Source: Ottowia sp. (GTDB lineage Bacteria; Pseudomonadota; Gammaproteobacteria; Burkholderiales; Burkholderiaceae_C). From it: DNA of 15,453 nt. The notes under the pieces are model-generated. The model was given only the letters and a program-made list of their open reading frames with translations. It did not search any database and had not been told where the DNA came from. A program made the translations under genes and the position numbers. Shown piece by piece: positions 1-6,313 of the stretch; the first letter of the stretch is position 1, and each line of letters opens with the position of its first letter. The stretch is taken from the NCBI GenBank assembly GCA_023228705.1, contig JALOAS010000075.1, forward strand, positions 1-15,453, read 5' to 3'.

Positions 1-1
1 G

Positions 2-475
2 GTGGCACGCGTTCCCGCGCTGGAGCTGGACGATGGCCGCATCCTCAGCGAGACGCGGGCCATCTGCACCTGGCTGGAAGGCCGGTATCCCGAGCCCAAC
101 CTCATGGGCAAGACCGCCGATGAGCGTGCCTTCATAGAAATGCACGACCGGCGCGTCGAGTGGTACTGGGTGCAGCCCATCGCCAACTGGATACGGCACA
201 CGCATCCGGGCCTGGCCGCGCTGGAGAGGCCGCAGTTCACCGAATTTGGCCAGTCGCAGGGCGAGAAGGCGCGCGAGAGTGCGCGCTGGCTCGACAAGAC
301 GCTGTCCAGCCAGCCCTGGATTGCCGGCGACCGGTTCACCATTGCCGACATTACGGCGTTCTGCTTCCTGGAGTTTGCCCGCCTGGTCAAGTTCAAGGCC
401 GGCGATGAGGGCTTCACCGCGCTGCAGGCCTGGCGCGACAAGATGGCCGCCCGCGAGAGCGCACACGTGGAATAA
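2..475 (+). CDS. Glutathione S-transferase family protein, 5'-truncated
   Basis: This is the C-terminal part of a cytosolic glutathione S-transferase; the gene starts before the window. The first visible residues, VPALELDDGRILSETRAI, match the end of the thioredoxin-like N-terminal domain: the cis-proline VPAL strand and the glutathione-contacting E-S/T-R-A-I segment. An all-helical C-terminal domain follows. WIAGDRFTIADI, about 50 residues before the end, is the usual N-capping and hydrophobic staple region of that domain. The GTG at position 2 is almost certainly an internal valine codon, because the fold needs roughly 50 more residues upstream. Family members conjugate glutathione to electrophiles or act as peroxidases. 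The substrate cannot be read from this fragment. The gene converges on the uracil-DNA glycosylase gene. Confidence 0.9.
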   Translation: MARVPALELDDGRILSETRAICTWLEGRYPEPNLMGKTADERAFIEMHDRRVEWYWVQPIANWIRHTHPGLAALERPQFTEFGQSQGEKARESARWLDKTLSSQPWIAGDRFTIADITAFCFLEFARLVKFKAGDEGFTALQAWRDKMAARESAHVE

Positions 476-479
476 GCAC

Positions 480-501
480 GGCTGCCGGCCAAGCGGCAGC
501 C
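480..501 (+). terminator. Hairpin just after the GST gene
   Basis: GGCTGCCG (480-487) pairs perfectly with CGGCAGCC (494-501) around a 6-base loop, starting 5 bases after the GST stop codon. No T-run follows, so it may be a Rho-assisted terminator or an mRNA 3'-end stabiliser. Confidence 0.5.
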
Positions 502-511
502 AGCCAACCAG

Positions 512-543
512 AACCCGGCCGCACGGATCGGGCGGGCCGGGTT
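512..543. terminator. Bidirectional terminator-like hairpin between convergent genes
   Basis: AACCCGGCC (512-520) pairs over 9 bp with GGCCGGGTT (535-543) around a 14-base loop. A short T-run (542-544) closes the + side. It sits between the GST (+) and uracil-DNA glycosylase (-) stop codons and could serve both. The rest of the 107-base gap is GC-rich and has no other recognisable element. Confidence 0.55.
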
Positions 544-582
544 TGCCGCCCGGCCCCGCCCGCGCCGCAAAGCGGGTGCGCT

Positions 583-1422
583 TCAGTTGCTCTCGGCCGC
601 CGCGCCACCGGCAACGGACAGCGCCAGGCACAGGTCCTGCCAGGCCTTGGCCTTGTCCGGCAGCGCGCGCAGCAGGTACGCCGGATGGTAGGTCACGACC
701 ACCGGTACGCCTTCGTATGCATGGACTTGGCCGCGCAGGCGACCTATGGGCGCATCGGTCTTGAGCAGCGCGCGCACGGCAAAGCGGCCCATGGCCAGGA
801 TGATTTTGGGTTGCACCAGCGCAATCTGGCGTTGCAGGTACGGTTCGCAGCGGGCAATTTCATCCGGCTCCGGATTGCGGTTGCGCGGCGGCCGGCACTT
901 GACGACGTTGGCAATGTACACGCCGCGCAGCGGCCGCCCCGGGCCTGCCGCGTCGGTGCCTGCGTCGGCGCTGCTCGCATGGCGGGACAGGCCGATCGCG
1001 GCCAGCATGTTGTCCAGCAGCTGGCCTGCCGGGCCCACGAATGGCTCACCCAGCCGGTCTTCCTCGCGGCCCGGCGCCTCGCCCACCACCATCCAGTCGG
1101 CGCGCCTGTCTCCGGCGCCAAAGACGGTTTGCGTCCGGCTCTCGCACAGCCCGCAGGCGCGGCATTGCGCAACAGCCGCCGCCAGCTGCGCCCAGTCCAT
1201 GCCGGACACGCCAGGCGGCAGCGCAGCCAGGCCGCGCTCCGGCGCTGCTGCCGGCGCTGGCACGCCGGGCTGCGGCGGCGTGTTTCTGGCGTCAGCCTGC
1301 GGCACCGGCGCCGGCTTCCCGGGCGATCGGCCCACGGCGTGACGCCGCGCCGGCGGGCTCCACAAGGGGATCCCCATCTCTGCCAGCATGGCCCGCTGGC
1401 GCCGGTCCAGCGGTGCGCTCAC
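583..1422 (-). CDS. Uracil-DNA glycosylase, family 4 (Fe-S)
   Basis: This enzyme removes uracil from DNA as the first step of base-excision repair. The 279-residue product has the family 4 pattern. Cys87 and Cys90 (CRACGLC), Cys176 (VKCRPP) and Cys192 (RCEPYL) are the expected [4Fe-4S] ligands. GEAPG (114-118) with the following GEPFVGPAGQLLDNML is the active-site region, and HPAYLLR (246-252) is the uracil/DNA-binding motif. Residues about 20-75 form a Pro/Ala-rich low-complexity linker between a short N-terminal segment and the catalytic domain. The start is a GTG whose bases overlap the rimI stop as GTGA, a 4-base overlap that suggests translational coupling. An internal ATG (MLAEMGI, residue 12) is a less likely start. 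It is the last gene of a minus-strand cluster. Confidence 0.92.
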   Translation of the reverse strand: MSAPLDRRQRAMLAEMGIPLWSPPARRHAVGRSPGKPAPVPQADARNTPPQPGVPAPAAAPERGLAALPPGVSGMDWAQLAAAVAQCRACGLCESRTQTVFGAGDRRADWMVVGEAPGREEDRLGEPFVGPAGQLLDNMLAAIGLSRHASSADAGTDAAGPGRPLRGVYIANVVKCRPPRNRNPEPDEIARCEPYLQRQIALVQPKIILAMGRFAVRALLKTDAPIGRLRGQVHAYEGVPVVVTYHPAYLLRALPDKAKAWQDLCLALSVAGGAAAESN

Positions 1423-1919
1423 GATGGCTCCCGCGGCAGCGCCAGGGTCATGAGCACGGCGTCCTCGTGCCGGCCGCGGCCAACGGGGTAGTACCCCTTG
1501 CGCAGGCCGACTTCGGCAAAGCCGAAACGCCGGTACAGCGTGCGTGCGGGTCGGTTGCCGGCGCGCACCTCCAGCCAGAGCCAGCGGGCATCTGTGCGCT
1601 GGGCCCGCAGGACCAGCGCCTCAAGCAAGACCCGCGCCCAGCCCTGGCGGCGCCAGTCCGGCGCCACGGCGAGATTGAGCAAATGCACTTCCTCCAGGCC
1701 CCGCAGGGCCACGAAATAACCCAGCAGCGTATCAGCCAGCCACAGGCACTGCGCATGGTAACCAGCATGCAGGCTGTCCAGAAAGCTGCGTCGCGACCAG
1801 GGCTGACCGTACGAGCGCTGCTCTATTTCCAACACCGCGTCCAGGTCCGCCGCGGTCATGGCCGCCAGGCCAGCCTGCGGCTGCGCGGCCGCTTCCGCCA
1901 GCATCTCAGCTTGCCGCAT
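1419..1919 (-). CDS. rimI: Ribosomal-protein-alanine N-acetyltransferase RimI
   Basis: A GNAT-fold acetyltransferase of 166 residues. RimI acetylates the N-terminal alanine of ribosomal protein bS18. Visible motifs are the acetyl-CoA pyrophosphate loop RRQGWARVLLEAL (residues 90-102; the usual second Gly is Ala) and EVRAGNRPARTLYRRFGF (117-134), the C-terminal GNAT motif typical of RimI. The chosen start (MRQAEML) overlaps the end of tsaB by 14 bases. An alternative ATG at 1859 would remove 20 residues of low-complexity Ala/Gln-rich sequence and give a length closer to many RimI proteins, so the start is uncertain. The frame stays open upstream inside tsaB, but that part does not resemble a GNAT. 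The tsaB-rimI order is common in proteobacteria. Confidence 0.88.
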   Translation of the reverse strand: MRQAEMLAEAAAQPQAGLAAMTAADLDAVLEIEQRSYGQPWSRRSFLDSLHAGYHAQCLWLADTLLGYFVALRGLEEVHLLNLAVAPDWRRQGWARVLLEALVLRAQRTDARWLWLEVRAGNRPARTLYRRFGFAEVGLRKGYYPVGRGRHEDAVLMTLALPREPS

Positions 1920-2616
1920 GGCTTGCCGTCCGTTCCGCGATGGTTTTTGCCACCTTGTCGCGGATGTACAGCGGCAGCGCCTGCTCGGCGGGCACGGCCG
2001 CCCCGGCCTGCAGCAGGGCGGGCGCCAGCTGCAGCAGCGCCGTTGCCGAGGGCCAGGCCTCATGCGCGGCCAGGCCCTGCAGCGCGGCTGGAAAGCGGCC
2101 GGCGTATTCGGCCAGCGCATTGCCCGCCAACACCCAAGAGCCGGCACGCGTCTCCGTTTGCGGCAATTCCAGCTCCTGCGGTGCACAGACAATCGTCGGC
2201 CCTGCAGCGCGCCAGCCATGGCCTGCGCGCCAAACCCAGGGCGCCGCATAGACCTGCTGCATGCGTGCATCAAGCAGCGCCAGCACCTGGTTTGCGCCGT
2301 GCTGCAGGCGCACCTGCTCGGCCACCGCCAGCAGCGTATCCACTGGCAGGACCGGCACGTCCGCGCCAAATGCAAACCCCTGCGCCACCGAGCAGGCGGT
2401 GCGCAAGCCGGTGAACGAGCCCGGCCCCCGCCCAAACACGATAGCATCCAGGTCACGCAACTTCAGGTCTGCGGCGTCCAGCAGCCTCAGGCTCTGCGGA
2501 ATCAGCGCGGCGGAACTGTGCCGACCGCCGGCGCCGGCATGCTGCCATTGCCGCGCACCGCGTTGCACGGCAACCGTCAGCTGCTCGGTACTGGTGTCAA
2601 ACGCCAGGAGGTTCAT
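1906..2616 (-). CDS. tsaB: tRNA t6A biosynthesis protein TsaB
   Basis: TsaB is the non-catalytic partner of TsaD in the complex that transfers threonylcarbamoyl to A37 of ANN-decoding tRNAs. The 236-residue product has the expected ASKHA-type start MNLLAFDTST and the diagnostic GRGPGSFTGLRT motif (63-74). Length is normal for the family. The ATG at 2616 is set by this conserved N-terminus. The frame is open further upstream, but that stretch lies inside the transporter gene and is spurious. No strong Shine-Dalgarno is visible. The transporter stop codon is only 5 bases upstream, so translation may be coupled. The TC-AMP synthase (Sua5) of the same pathway is in this window at 7329-8321; tsaD and tsaE are not seen. 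Confidence 0.93.
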   Translation of the reverse strand: MNLLAFDTSTEQLTVAVQRGARQWQHAGAGGRHSSAALIPQSLRLLDAADLKLRDLDAIVFGRGPGSFTGLRTACSVAQGFAFGADVPVLPVDTLLAVAEQVRLQHGANQVLALLDARMQQVYAAPWVWRAGHGWRAAGPTIVCAPQELELPQTETRAGSWVLAGNALAEYAGRFPAALQGLAAHEAWPSATALLQLAPALLQAGAAVPAEQALPLYIRDKVAKTIAERTASHAAS

Positions 2617-2621
2617 GCCGC

Positions 2622-3605
2622 CTATTTTGCAGCGGGACCCGGCGCAACGCCAAGCGCCGCCCCCGCGGCTTGGGTACGCAGCGGCCAGACGCCCAGCAAG
2701 ATGCCCAGCGTGACCAGCGCCAGGCCGGCCAGCAGCGACGCACCCAACGGCTCGCCCAGCAGCAGCGCAGCACCCAGCGCCGACAGCCCCGGCACAAGCG
2801 AGGTGATCATGGCGGCGCGTACGGGCCCGAACGCGCGCACCATGGTGACAAAGGTGATGCCGGCCACGATGACCACGCAAATGCCCTGGTAGAACAGCTG
2901 CAACGCAATCTCCGTCCACGGCGCCAGCAGCAGGTGCGTGGACAGCAGGCCGCTGGCGGTCAACGCGACGAACAGCGGCACGTATGACAGCAGGCCCACC
3001 ACGGTGATGGCGATGGTGGAATGCACCGGGTCCAGCGCAAAGCGCCTTGTCAGCACGCCATAGCCAGCCCAGCAGGCGCCGGCGACCAAAAAGAACGCGT
3101 CCCCTTTCCAGACCTCGCCGCCGCCAAACGCCGCAAGCAGGCTGGTGCCGCCCACGAGCGCAACGCCGGCCAGGATGAGCGCGAGGCCCATGGCCCGCTG
3201 GCGTGTCAGCGCTTCACCCAGCAGCACGATGGCCAGCAGCGCGGCCCACAGCGGCTGGCTGCCCGGCAGCAGCACCGACGCATGCGCCGCGGGCGCAAAG
3301 AAAAAGCCCGCGTAGCACAGCCCGGCGTAGACCAGCCCGCCGACGGCACCGGTGATCAGCGTCTGCCGCAGCGGCAGCGGCGAGAGGCCGGCGAGCGATC
3401 GCGACGCATGCGCCGGGCCCTGGCGGCGGGTCAGCCACAGCGCCCAGGGCACGGCGACCAGCGCTGCGCCCGCAATGCGGATCAGGCCCAGGTCAAAAGG
3501 CAACAGCGTGAGCGCAGCCGAAGCGCGGCCAATGACGATGAATCCGGTCCAGATGGCCACGGTCACGACCGAGGCGAGGACGCCGACCACGCGGGAAGAC
3601 ACCAT
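2622..3605 (-). CDS. EamA/DMT-superfamily membrane transporter
   Basis: A 327-residue integral membrane protein with about ten hydrophobic segments in two EamA repeats. The first repeat is roughly residues 5-153 and ends in the typical PLWAALLAIVLLGEALTRQ segment. The second is roughly 168-308 and contains the matching VPGLSALGAALLLGEPL. Drug/metabolite transporters of this type export or exchange small metabolites; the substrate cannot be predicted here. The start MVSSRVVGVL precedes the first membrane helix directly. The frame is open for 60 more codons upstream, but that stretch crosses the repeat element and reads as low-quality sequence, so I exclude it. No clear Shine-Dalgarno precedes the ATG. 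A GATAAT hexamer lies a few bases upstream, without a good -35. It is the first gene of the cluster leading to tsaB. Confidence 0.88.
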   Translation of the reverse strand: MVSSRVVGVLASVVTVAIWTGFIVIGRASAALTLLPFDLGLIRIAGAALVAVPWALWLTRRQGPAHASRSLAGLSPLPLRQTLITGAVGGLVYAGLCYAGFFFAPAAHASVLLPGSQPLWAALLAIVLLGEALTRQRAMGLALILAGVALVGGTSLLAAFGGGEVWKGDAFFLVAGACWAGYGVLTRRFALDPVHSTIAITVVGLLSYVPLFVALTASGLLSTHLLLAPWTEIALQLFYQGICVVIVAGITFVTMVRAFGPVRAAMITSLVPGLSALGAALLLGEPLGASLLAGLALVTLGILLGVWPLRTQAAGAALGVAPGPAAK

Positions 3606-3672
3606 GGTCTGATTATCCGCCGGCCGCTGTGCCGCCTGCCCTGCGCGGCCTTGCCCCGCTGTCGGAACGCGC

Positions 3673-3792
3673 ATGACACGATGACCTCGGCCCTTGCGGG
3701 CCTTGATGAAAGCCGCCTGCGGCGGCTCATGATGAATCATGGCGGCGCAGCCGCAGTCATTGCAGCCGCGCAGCGGCGCGGTCATCCGTCAT
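3673..3792. repeat. Inverted-repeat element, copy A
   Basis: A 120-base unit in the mltA/transporter gap. The left arm starts ATGACACGATGACCTCGGCC (from 3673) and the right arm is GCGCGGTCATCCGTCAT (3776-3792). The two arms are imperfect inverted repeats of each other: ATGACACGATGACC against ATGACGGATGACC. Copy B (9566-9708) shares the first 21 bases of the left arm with one mismatch and all 17 bases of the right arm. The interior is a chain of small hairpins: GGCCC-ttgc-GGGCC, GCCGCC-tgc-GGCGGC, CATGAT-ga-ATCATG and GCGGC-gca-GCCGC. No coding potential is seen. It is most like a MITE, REP or BIME-type intergenic repeat. Confidence 0.7.
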
Positions 3793-3796
3793 CCGC

Positions 3797-3820
3797 TGAG
3801 CTGGCAACGCCTGCCAGTCA
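3797..3820 (-). terminator. Hairpin after mltA
   Basis: CTGGCA (3801-3806) pairs with TGCCAG (3812-3817) around a 5-base loop. TGA/TCA extend the stem outside a one-base bulge. It begins a few bases beyond the mltA stop codon, between that stop and repeat copy A. No T-run follows on the minus strand. Confidence 0.45.
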
Positions 3821-3822
3821 GG

Positions 3823-4977
3823 TCAGGGCTTGGGCCACAGCGCCCACAGGCGCAGCGGCTGCTTCATGCGGCCGGCAAAGTCGCCCGCCTCCAGCCCGGT
3901 GCCGGCAAAGAGATCGGCGCGCACGCTGCCGGTGATCGCGCTGCCGGTGTCCTGCGCCAGCACCAGGCGCTCGATGTTGGCCACCGGCCCGCGCGTGACG
4001 AGCCAGACCGGCGTGCCGTACGGGATGCTGCGGGGATCCACCGCAATCGAGCGGCCGGCCGTCAGCGGCACGCCCTGCGCGCCGCGCGGCCCGCCCGCCG
4101 CGTCCTCGCCCAGCGGCTCCTCCTGGAAAAAGACCACGCGCGGGTTGCTCCACAGGAAATCCTGCACGCGGTCGGGGTTGGCCGCCAGCCAGCGCTTGAT
4201 CCCCGGCCAGGTCGCATCGCTGACGTAGCCCTGCTGCTGCAGCCAGCTGCCCGGGCTGCGGTACGGCTGGTTGTTGGTGCCGGCAAAGGCCAGGCGCACA
4301 ACCTGCTCGCGGCCATCGGGTTCCTGGATGCGCAGCCGCCCGGAGCCCTGGATCTGCAGGATCATGGCGTCGACCGGATCGGCCAGCCAGGCGATCTCGT
4401 GGCCGGCCAGCGCCGCCTGCGCCGCCGGCAGCGTCTCCAGCTGGCGCCGCGTGTACCAGCTGCTCTTGCGCGGCAGCGACGGTGGCGGCGCGTACACCGG
4501 TGCCTCAAAGCCGGGGCGGCGCACGCGCGACGCCTCGTACAGCGGTTCAAAGTAGCTGGTCAGCAGCCCGTCGGTCTCGCGGCGCTTGGTTTCCACCCGG
4601 TACGGCTGCAGGCGCTGGCGCATCCATTGCCGCTGCTCCTGGCTGCTGGCCAGCGTGAGGCGGCGAACCTCGGTGCACAGCACCTCAAACGACGCGGCAG
4701 GACGCTCACAGCTGCGCAGCCAGGCGTTCCAGGCCGCGTGCAGGTCGTCGTCGCCAAAGCCCACCAGCTCCATCCACTGCACGGGCACCCAGCGGCTGCC
4801 CGCCCGCTCCATGGCCGGTCCCACGGGCGGCGTATCGGGGATGTCGATGAACGGCGGCAGCGCTGATTCGGCGCGCACCGGCAGGTCCGGCACGGGCGGC
4901 GGCGGCTTCTTGCTGGCACAGCTGGCCAGCATTCCTAGAATGAGCGCTGCACCAAGGAACCGAAGGATCCCGTTCAT
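3823..4977 (-). CDS. mltA: Membrane-bound lytic murein transglycosylase A
   Basis: An outer-membrane lipoprotein that cleaves peptidoglycan glycan strands to 1,6-anhydro-muropeptides. The 384-residue product starts with a lipoprotein signal (MNGILRFLGAALILGMLASC; lipobox LASC, lipidated Cys20) and a Pro-rich tether. The MltA domain contains TSYFEPLYEASR (from 140), MILQIQGSGRLRI (205-217), FAGTNNQPYRSPGSW (231-245) and AQDTGSAITG (341-350). Asp343 matches the catalytic Asp of E. coli MltA. The start at 4977 is chosen because AAAGG lies six bases upstream. A second ATG two codons earlier would overlap that ribosome-binding site. A longer open frame upstream lacks lipoprotein logic and is rejected. 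The start codon overlaps the start codon of a small + strand ORF. Its products would feed peptidoglycan recycling, the process in which AmgK acts. Confidence 0.93.
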   Translation of the reverse strand: MNGILRFLGAALILGMLASCASKKPPPPVPDLPVRAESALPPFIDIPDTPPVGPAMERAGSRWVPVQWMELVGFGDDDLHAAWNAWLRSCERPAASFEVLCTEVRRLTLASSQEQRQWMRQRLQPYRVETKRRETDGLLTSYFEPLYEASRVRRPGFEAPVYAPPPSLPRKSSWYTRRQLETLPAAQAALAGHEIAWLADPVDAMILQIQGSGRLRIQEPDGREQVVRLAFAGTNNQPYRSPGSWLQQQGYVSDATWPGIKRWLAANPDRVQDFLWSNPRVVFFQEEPLGEDAAGGPRGAQGVPLTAGRSIAVDPRSIPYGTPVWLVTRGPVANIERLVLAQDTGSAITGSVRADLFAGTGLEAGDFAGRMKQPLRLWALWPKP

Positions 4978-4987
4978 GATCATCCTT
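4963..4987. promoter_or_regulatory. Overlapping divergent translation starts with mirrored ribosome-binding sites
   Basis: AAGGAT (4963-4968) and ATCCTT (4982-4987) are inverted copies around a central CATG (4975-4978). That CATG supplies the mltA start on the minus strand (4977-4975) and the small-ORF start on the plus strand (4976-4978). Each AAGGA sits at a normal Shine-Dalgarno distance from its own ATG. If both genes are real, each promoter must lie inside the other gene's coding region. Confidence 0.5.
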
Positions 4988-5170
4988 TTGCTGGAAGCAC
5001 TGGCTGCCGTGGCCCTGTTTGGCGCGGCCATCTGGTGGACCATGTTCTCCGGCCGCGACAAGGGCGAACTGCGGCGGAAGGACCGCGATGAGCCACCGGC
5101 TGAAGCATCCGCGGTACCCGAGTCCGACGCGGACACACCGCCGCAGGATGCGGAGCAGAGCAAACCCTGA
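4976..5170 (+). CDS. Possible small single-pass membrane protein (64 residues), unknown function
   Basis: I do not recognise a family. The predicted product has one hydrophobic helix (residues 2-24, IILLLEALAAVALFGAAIWWTMF), then a basic stretch (GRDKGELRRKDR) and an acidic, Pro-rich tail. This matches an N-out/C-in single-pass inner-membrane peptide. The start has a GAAGGA ribosome-binding site eight bases upstream. The ORF begins on the mltA start codon. Its TGA stop (5168-5170) directly abuts the stop codon of the minus-strand dehydrogenase gene (5171-5173), giving TGATCA. It therefore fills the mltA/dehydrogenase gap exactly, on the opposite strand. Codon third positions are GC-rich like the neighbours. 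It could still be a chance frame in a spacer that carries the mltA promoter. Confidence 0.5.
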   Translation: MIILLLEALAAVALFGAAIWWTMFSGRDKGELRRKDRDEPPAEASAVPESDADTPPQDAEQSKP

Positions 5171-6238
5171 TCAATTCACCTCTTCTATTTTCCGCGCCAG
5201 CGCCTGGCCGAGCTCGGTGGTGCTGGCGTTGCCGCCCAGGTCCGGCGTGCGCGGCCCCTGCGCCAGCACCTGCTCTATGGCGCGCAACAGCGCATCATGC
5301 GCCGCCTGCTCGCCCAGGAACTGCAGCATGAGCGCGGCCGACCAGACCATGGCAATGGGATTGGCCACGTTCTGGCCATAAATGTCTGGCGCCGAGCCGT
5401 GCACGGGCTCGAACAGGCTGGGAAAGCGCCGCTCCGGGTTGAGGTTGGCCGAAGGCGCCAGCCCCATGGTGCCGGTGCACGCCGGGCCCAGGTCGGACAG
5501 GATGTCGCCAAACAGGTTGCTCGCCACGACCACGTCAAAGCGCTCGGGCTGCAGCACGAAGCGCGCGGCCAGAATGTCGATGTGGTGCTTTTGCACGGCC
5601 ACCTGCGGGTAGCTGGCGGCCATCGCGTCCGCCCGCCCGTCCCACCAGGGCATGGAGACGGCGATGCCGTTGCTCTTGGTTGCAACGTCCAGCTGCCGGC
5701 GCGGGCGCGCGGCGGCCTGCTCGAACGCATAGCGCAGCACGCGGTCGGCGCCATGCCGGCTCATCACCGTCTCCTGCACCACGATCTCGCGCTCGGTTCC
5801 GGCGTACATGATGCCGCCCAGGTTGGTGTATTCGCCCTCGGTGTTCTCGCGCACGATGATGAAGTCTATGTCGCCCGGCTGCTTGCCGGCCAGCGGGCAC
5901 GGCACGCCGGCAAACAGCCGCACCGGGCGCAGGTTGACGTACTGGTCGAACTCGCGCCGGAACTTGAGCAGGCTGCCCCACAGCGACACGTGGTCGGGCA
6001 CGGTGGCGGGCCAGCCCACGGCGCCAAACAGGATGGCGTCCATGCCCGCGAGCTGCTGCTTCCAGTCGCCCGGCATCATCTGGCCATGCTGCTGCCACCA
6101 GTCGCAGCTGGCCCAGTCCATGTGCGTCAGCGCCAGCTGCACGCCAAACCGGCGCCGCACCGCCTCCAGCGCGCGCAGCGCCTCGGGCATCACTTCCTTG
6201 CCGATGCCGTCGCCGGGGAGGATGGCGATGCGGTGCAT
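5171..6238 (-). CDS. ttuC: Tartrate/D-malate-type dehydrogenase (beta-decarboxylating dehydrogenase family)
   Basis: A 355-residue NAD-dependent, metal-dependent oxidative decarboxylase related to LeuB and isocitrate dehydrogenase. Family signatures are MHRIAILPGDGIGKEV at the start, RREFDQYVNLRPVRL as substrate-contacting arginines, RENTEGEY, ATKSNGI with the catalytic Lys, NLFGDILSDLGP with the metal-binding Asp residues, and the nucleotide-binding HGSAPDIYGQNVANP. The segment DHVSLWGSLLKFRREFDQYVNLRPV is characteristic of tartrate dehydrogenase/decarboxylase (TtuC) and D-malate dehydrogenase (DmlA) rather than LeuB. Sequence alone does not separate tartrate from D-malate. The start at 6238 fits the conserved N-terminus; an upstream in-frame ATG at 6295 adds unlike sequence. 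A perfect palindrome lies 16-31 bases upstream. No other tartrate genes are nearby. Confidence 0.88.
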   Translation of the reverse strand: MHRIAILPGDGIGKEVMPEALRALEAVRRRFGVQLALTHMDWASCDWWQQHGQMMPGDWKQQLAGMDAILFGAVGWPATVPDHVSLWGSLLKFRREFDQYVNLRPVRLFAGVPCPLAGKQPGDIDFIIVRENTEGEYTNLGGIMYAGTEREIVVQETVMSRHGADRVLRYAFEQAAARPRRQLDVATKSNGIAVSMPWWDGRADAMAASYPQVAVQKHHIDILAARFVLQPERFDVVVASNLFGDILSDLGPACTGTMGLAPSANLNPERRFPSLFEPVHGSAPDIYGQNVANPIAMVWSAALMLQFLGEQAAHDALLRAIEQVLAQGPRTPDLGGNASTTELGQALARKIEEVN

Positions 6239-6253
6239 GCTCAGCCCCAGCCC

Positions 6254-6269
6254 ATCATTCCCGAATGAT
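6254..6269. promoter_or_regulatory. Operator-like palindrome upstream of the dehydrogenase gene
   Basis: ATCATTC (6254-6260) and GAATGAT (6263-6269) are perfect inverted repeats separated by CC, 16 bases before the dehydrogenase start codon. A second, shorter palindrome, ATCGG-tt-CCGAT (6294-6305), lies further upstream in the same 75-base spacer. The arrangement suits a transcription-factor site. The second palindrome could alternatively be a weak terminator for the lipoprotein gene that ends at 6314. Confidence 0.4.
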
Positions 6270-6313
6270 ATCGCCTCATCGCCACAAATGACCATCGGTT
6301 CCGATAGCTTGAT

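Noticed and set aside
1041..2414. Long plus-strand frames opposite the udg-rimI-tsaB genes.
   Set aside because: They are Arg/Pro/Ala-rich shadows of convincing minus-strand genes, without ribosome-binding sites or recognisable domains.
3606..3785. A 60-codon upstream extension of the transporter frame.
   Set aside because: It runs through repeat copy A and lacks membrane character. The first helix begins right after the ATG at 3605.
5171..6238. Calling the dehydrogenase LeuB (3-isopropylmalate dehydrogenase).
   Set aside because: The DHVSLWG...RREFDQYVNLRPV and IMYAGTEREIVVQE segments fit the tartrate/D-malate dehydrogenase branch, and no leuC/leuD genes are adjacent.
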